Shown in pieces: positions 6,204 to 6,317 of a stretch of DNA of 6,317 nucleotides. Position 1 is the first letter of the stretch. Every line of letters starts with the position of its first letter. The stretch is from NCBI GenBank assembly GCA_031282385.1, contig JAITDV010000506.1:1-6317 (forward strand), given 5' to 3'. This stretch comes from Planctomycetaceae bacterium. Its GTDB lineage: Bacteria > Planctomycetota > Planctomycetia > Pirellulales > Thermoguttaceae. A program made the position numbers and the translations under genes. Below the pieces are notes generated by a model that ran no database searches, was not told the origin of the DNA, and was given only the letters and a program-made list of their open reading frames with translations.

Positions 6204-6317
6204 TAGACCTTTTCTCTAACCTAAAAATACATCAACGCAACAAAAAACCTACAACGAAAAACCGCCTTTAACTCCTCCGAGACCACCCCTAACCCCTCCG
6301 AAGGAGGGGAATAAGAA
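6204..6317. mobile_element. MITE-like palindromic element, copy 3 (cut by window end)
   Basis: The left terminal repeat (6204-6222), the complete 89-bp left arm (6204-6292) and the first hairpin unit (CCCCTCCGAAGGAGGGG, 6293-6309, followed by AATAAGAA) are present. The left arm matches copy 2 at 88/89 positions. The AATAAGAA continuation shows that its first unit has the orientation of copy 2, not copy 1. The right half lies beyond the window. Confidence 0.85.

Overview
This AT-rich window carries three protein-coding genes, all on the + strand. They are separated by long intergenic regions filled with one family of palindromic repeats. Gene by gene, the layout is: the 3' two-thirds of a type III glutamine synthetase (2-1519); an FHA-GAF-PP2C (SpoIIE/RsbU-type) serine/threonine phosphatase (2463-4148); and a complete HemY-type, FAD-dependent porphyrinogen oxidase (4455-5939). 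The protein style (GSIII, an FHA/GAF/SpoIIE signalling phosphatase and this HemY form) suggests a low-GC member of the Planctomycetota or a neighbouring phylum. This is inference, as there is no rRNA or phylogenetic marker here. Weak or absent Shine-Dalgarno sequences fit such a host but do not prove it.

The three genes do not look like an operon. The gaps are about 940 and 310 bp, each filled with repeats, and the functions (nitrogen assimilation, signalling, haem synthesis) are not obviously linked.

The most interesting content is intergenic. A MITE-like element occurs three times (1820-2013, 4212-4432, and 6204 to the window end), always in the same outer orientation and always downstream of a gene. 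Each full copy has 19-bp terminal inverted repeats with one mismatch, starting TAGACC and ending GGTCTA. Inside these are an 89-bp left arm, a 37-bp right arm, and a core of CCCCTCCGAAGGAGGGG-type hairpins. The arms are nearly identical between copies. The 54-bp core of copy 1, however, matches copy 2 only as its reverse complement (47/54), so the core has flipped inside fixed arms. Copy 2 also carries exactly one extra 27-bp hairpin unit, which accounts for the whole length difference (221 against 194 bp).

Each element is preceded by a more degenerate leader block. It starts directly after the stop codon of the FHA phosphatase and of hemY, and 126 bp after glnN. Each gene and its 3' repeat block therefore form a repeating layout. 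The right end of copy 2 lies only 22 bp from the hemY start, so hemY's transcription or translation signals must overlap or abut the element.

Other signals are a perfect 13-bp inverted repeat followed by a T run after glnN, a weaker terminator-like hairpin after hemY, and about 400 bp of unassigned sequence ahead of the phosphatase gene.
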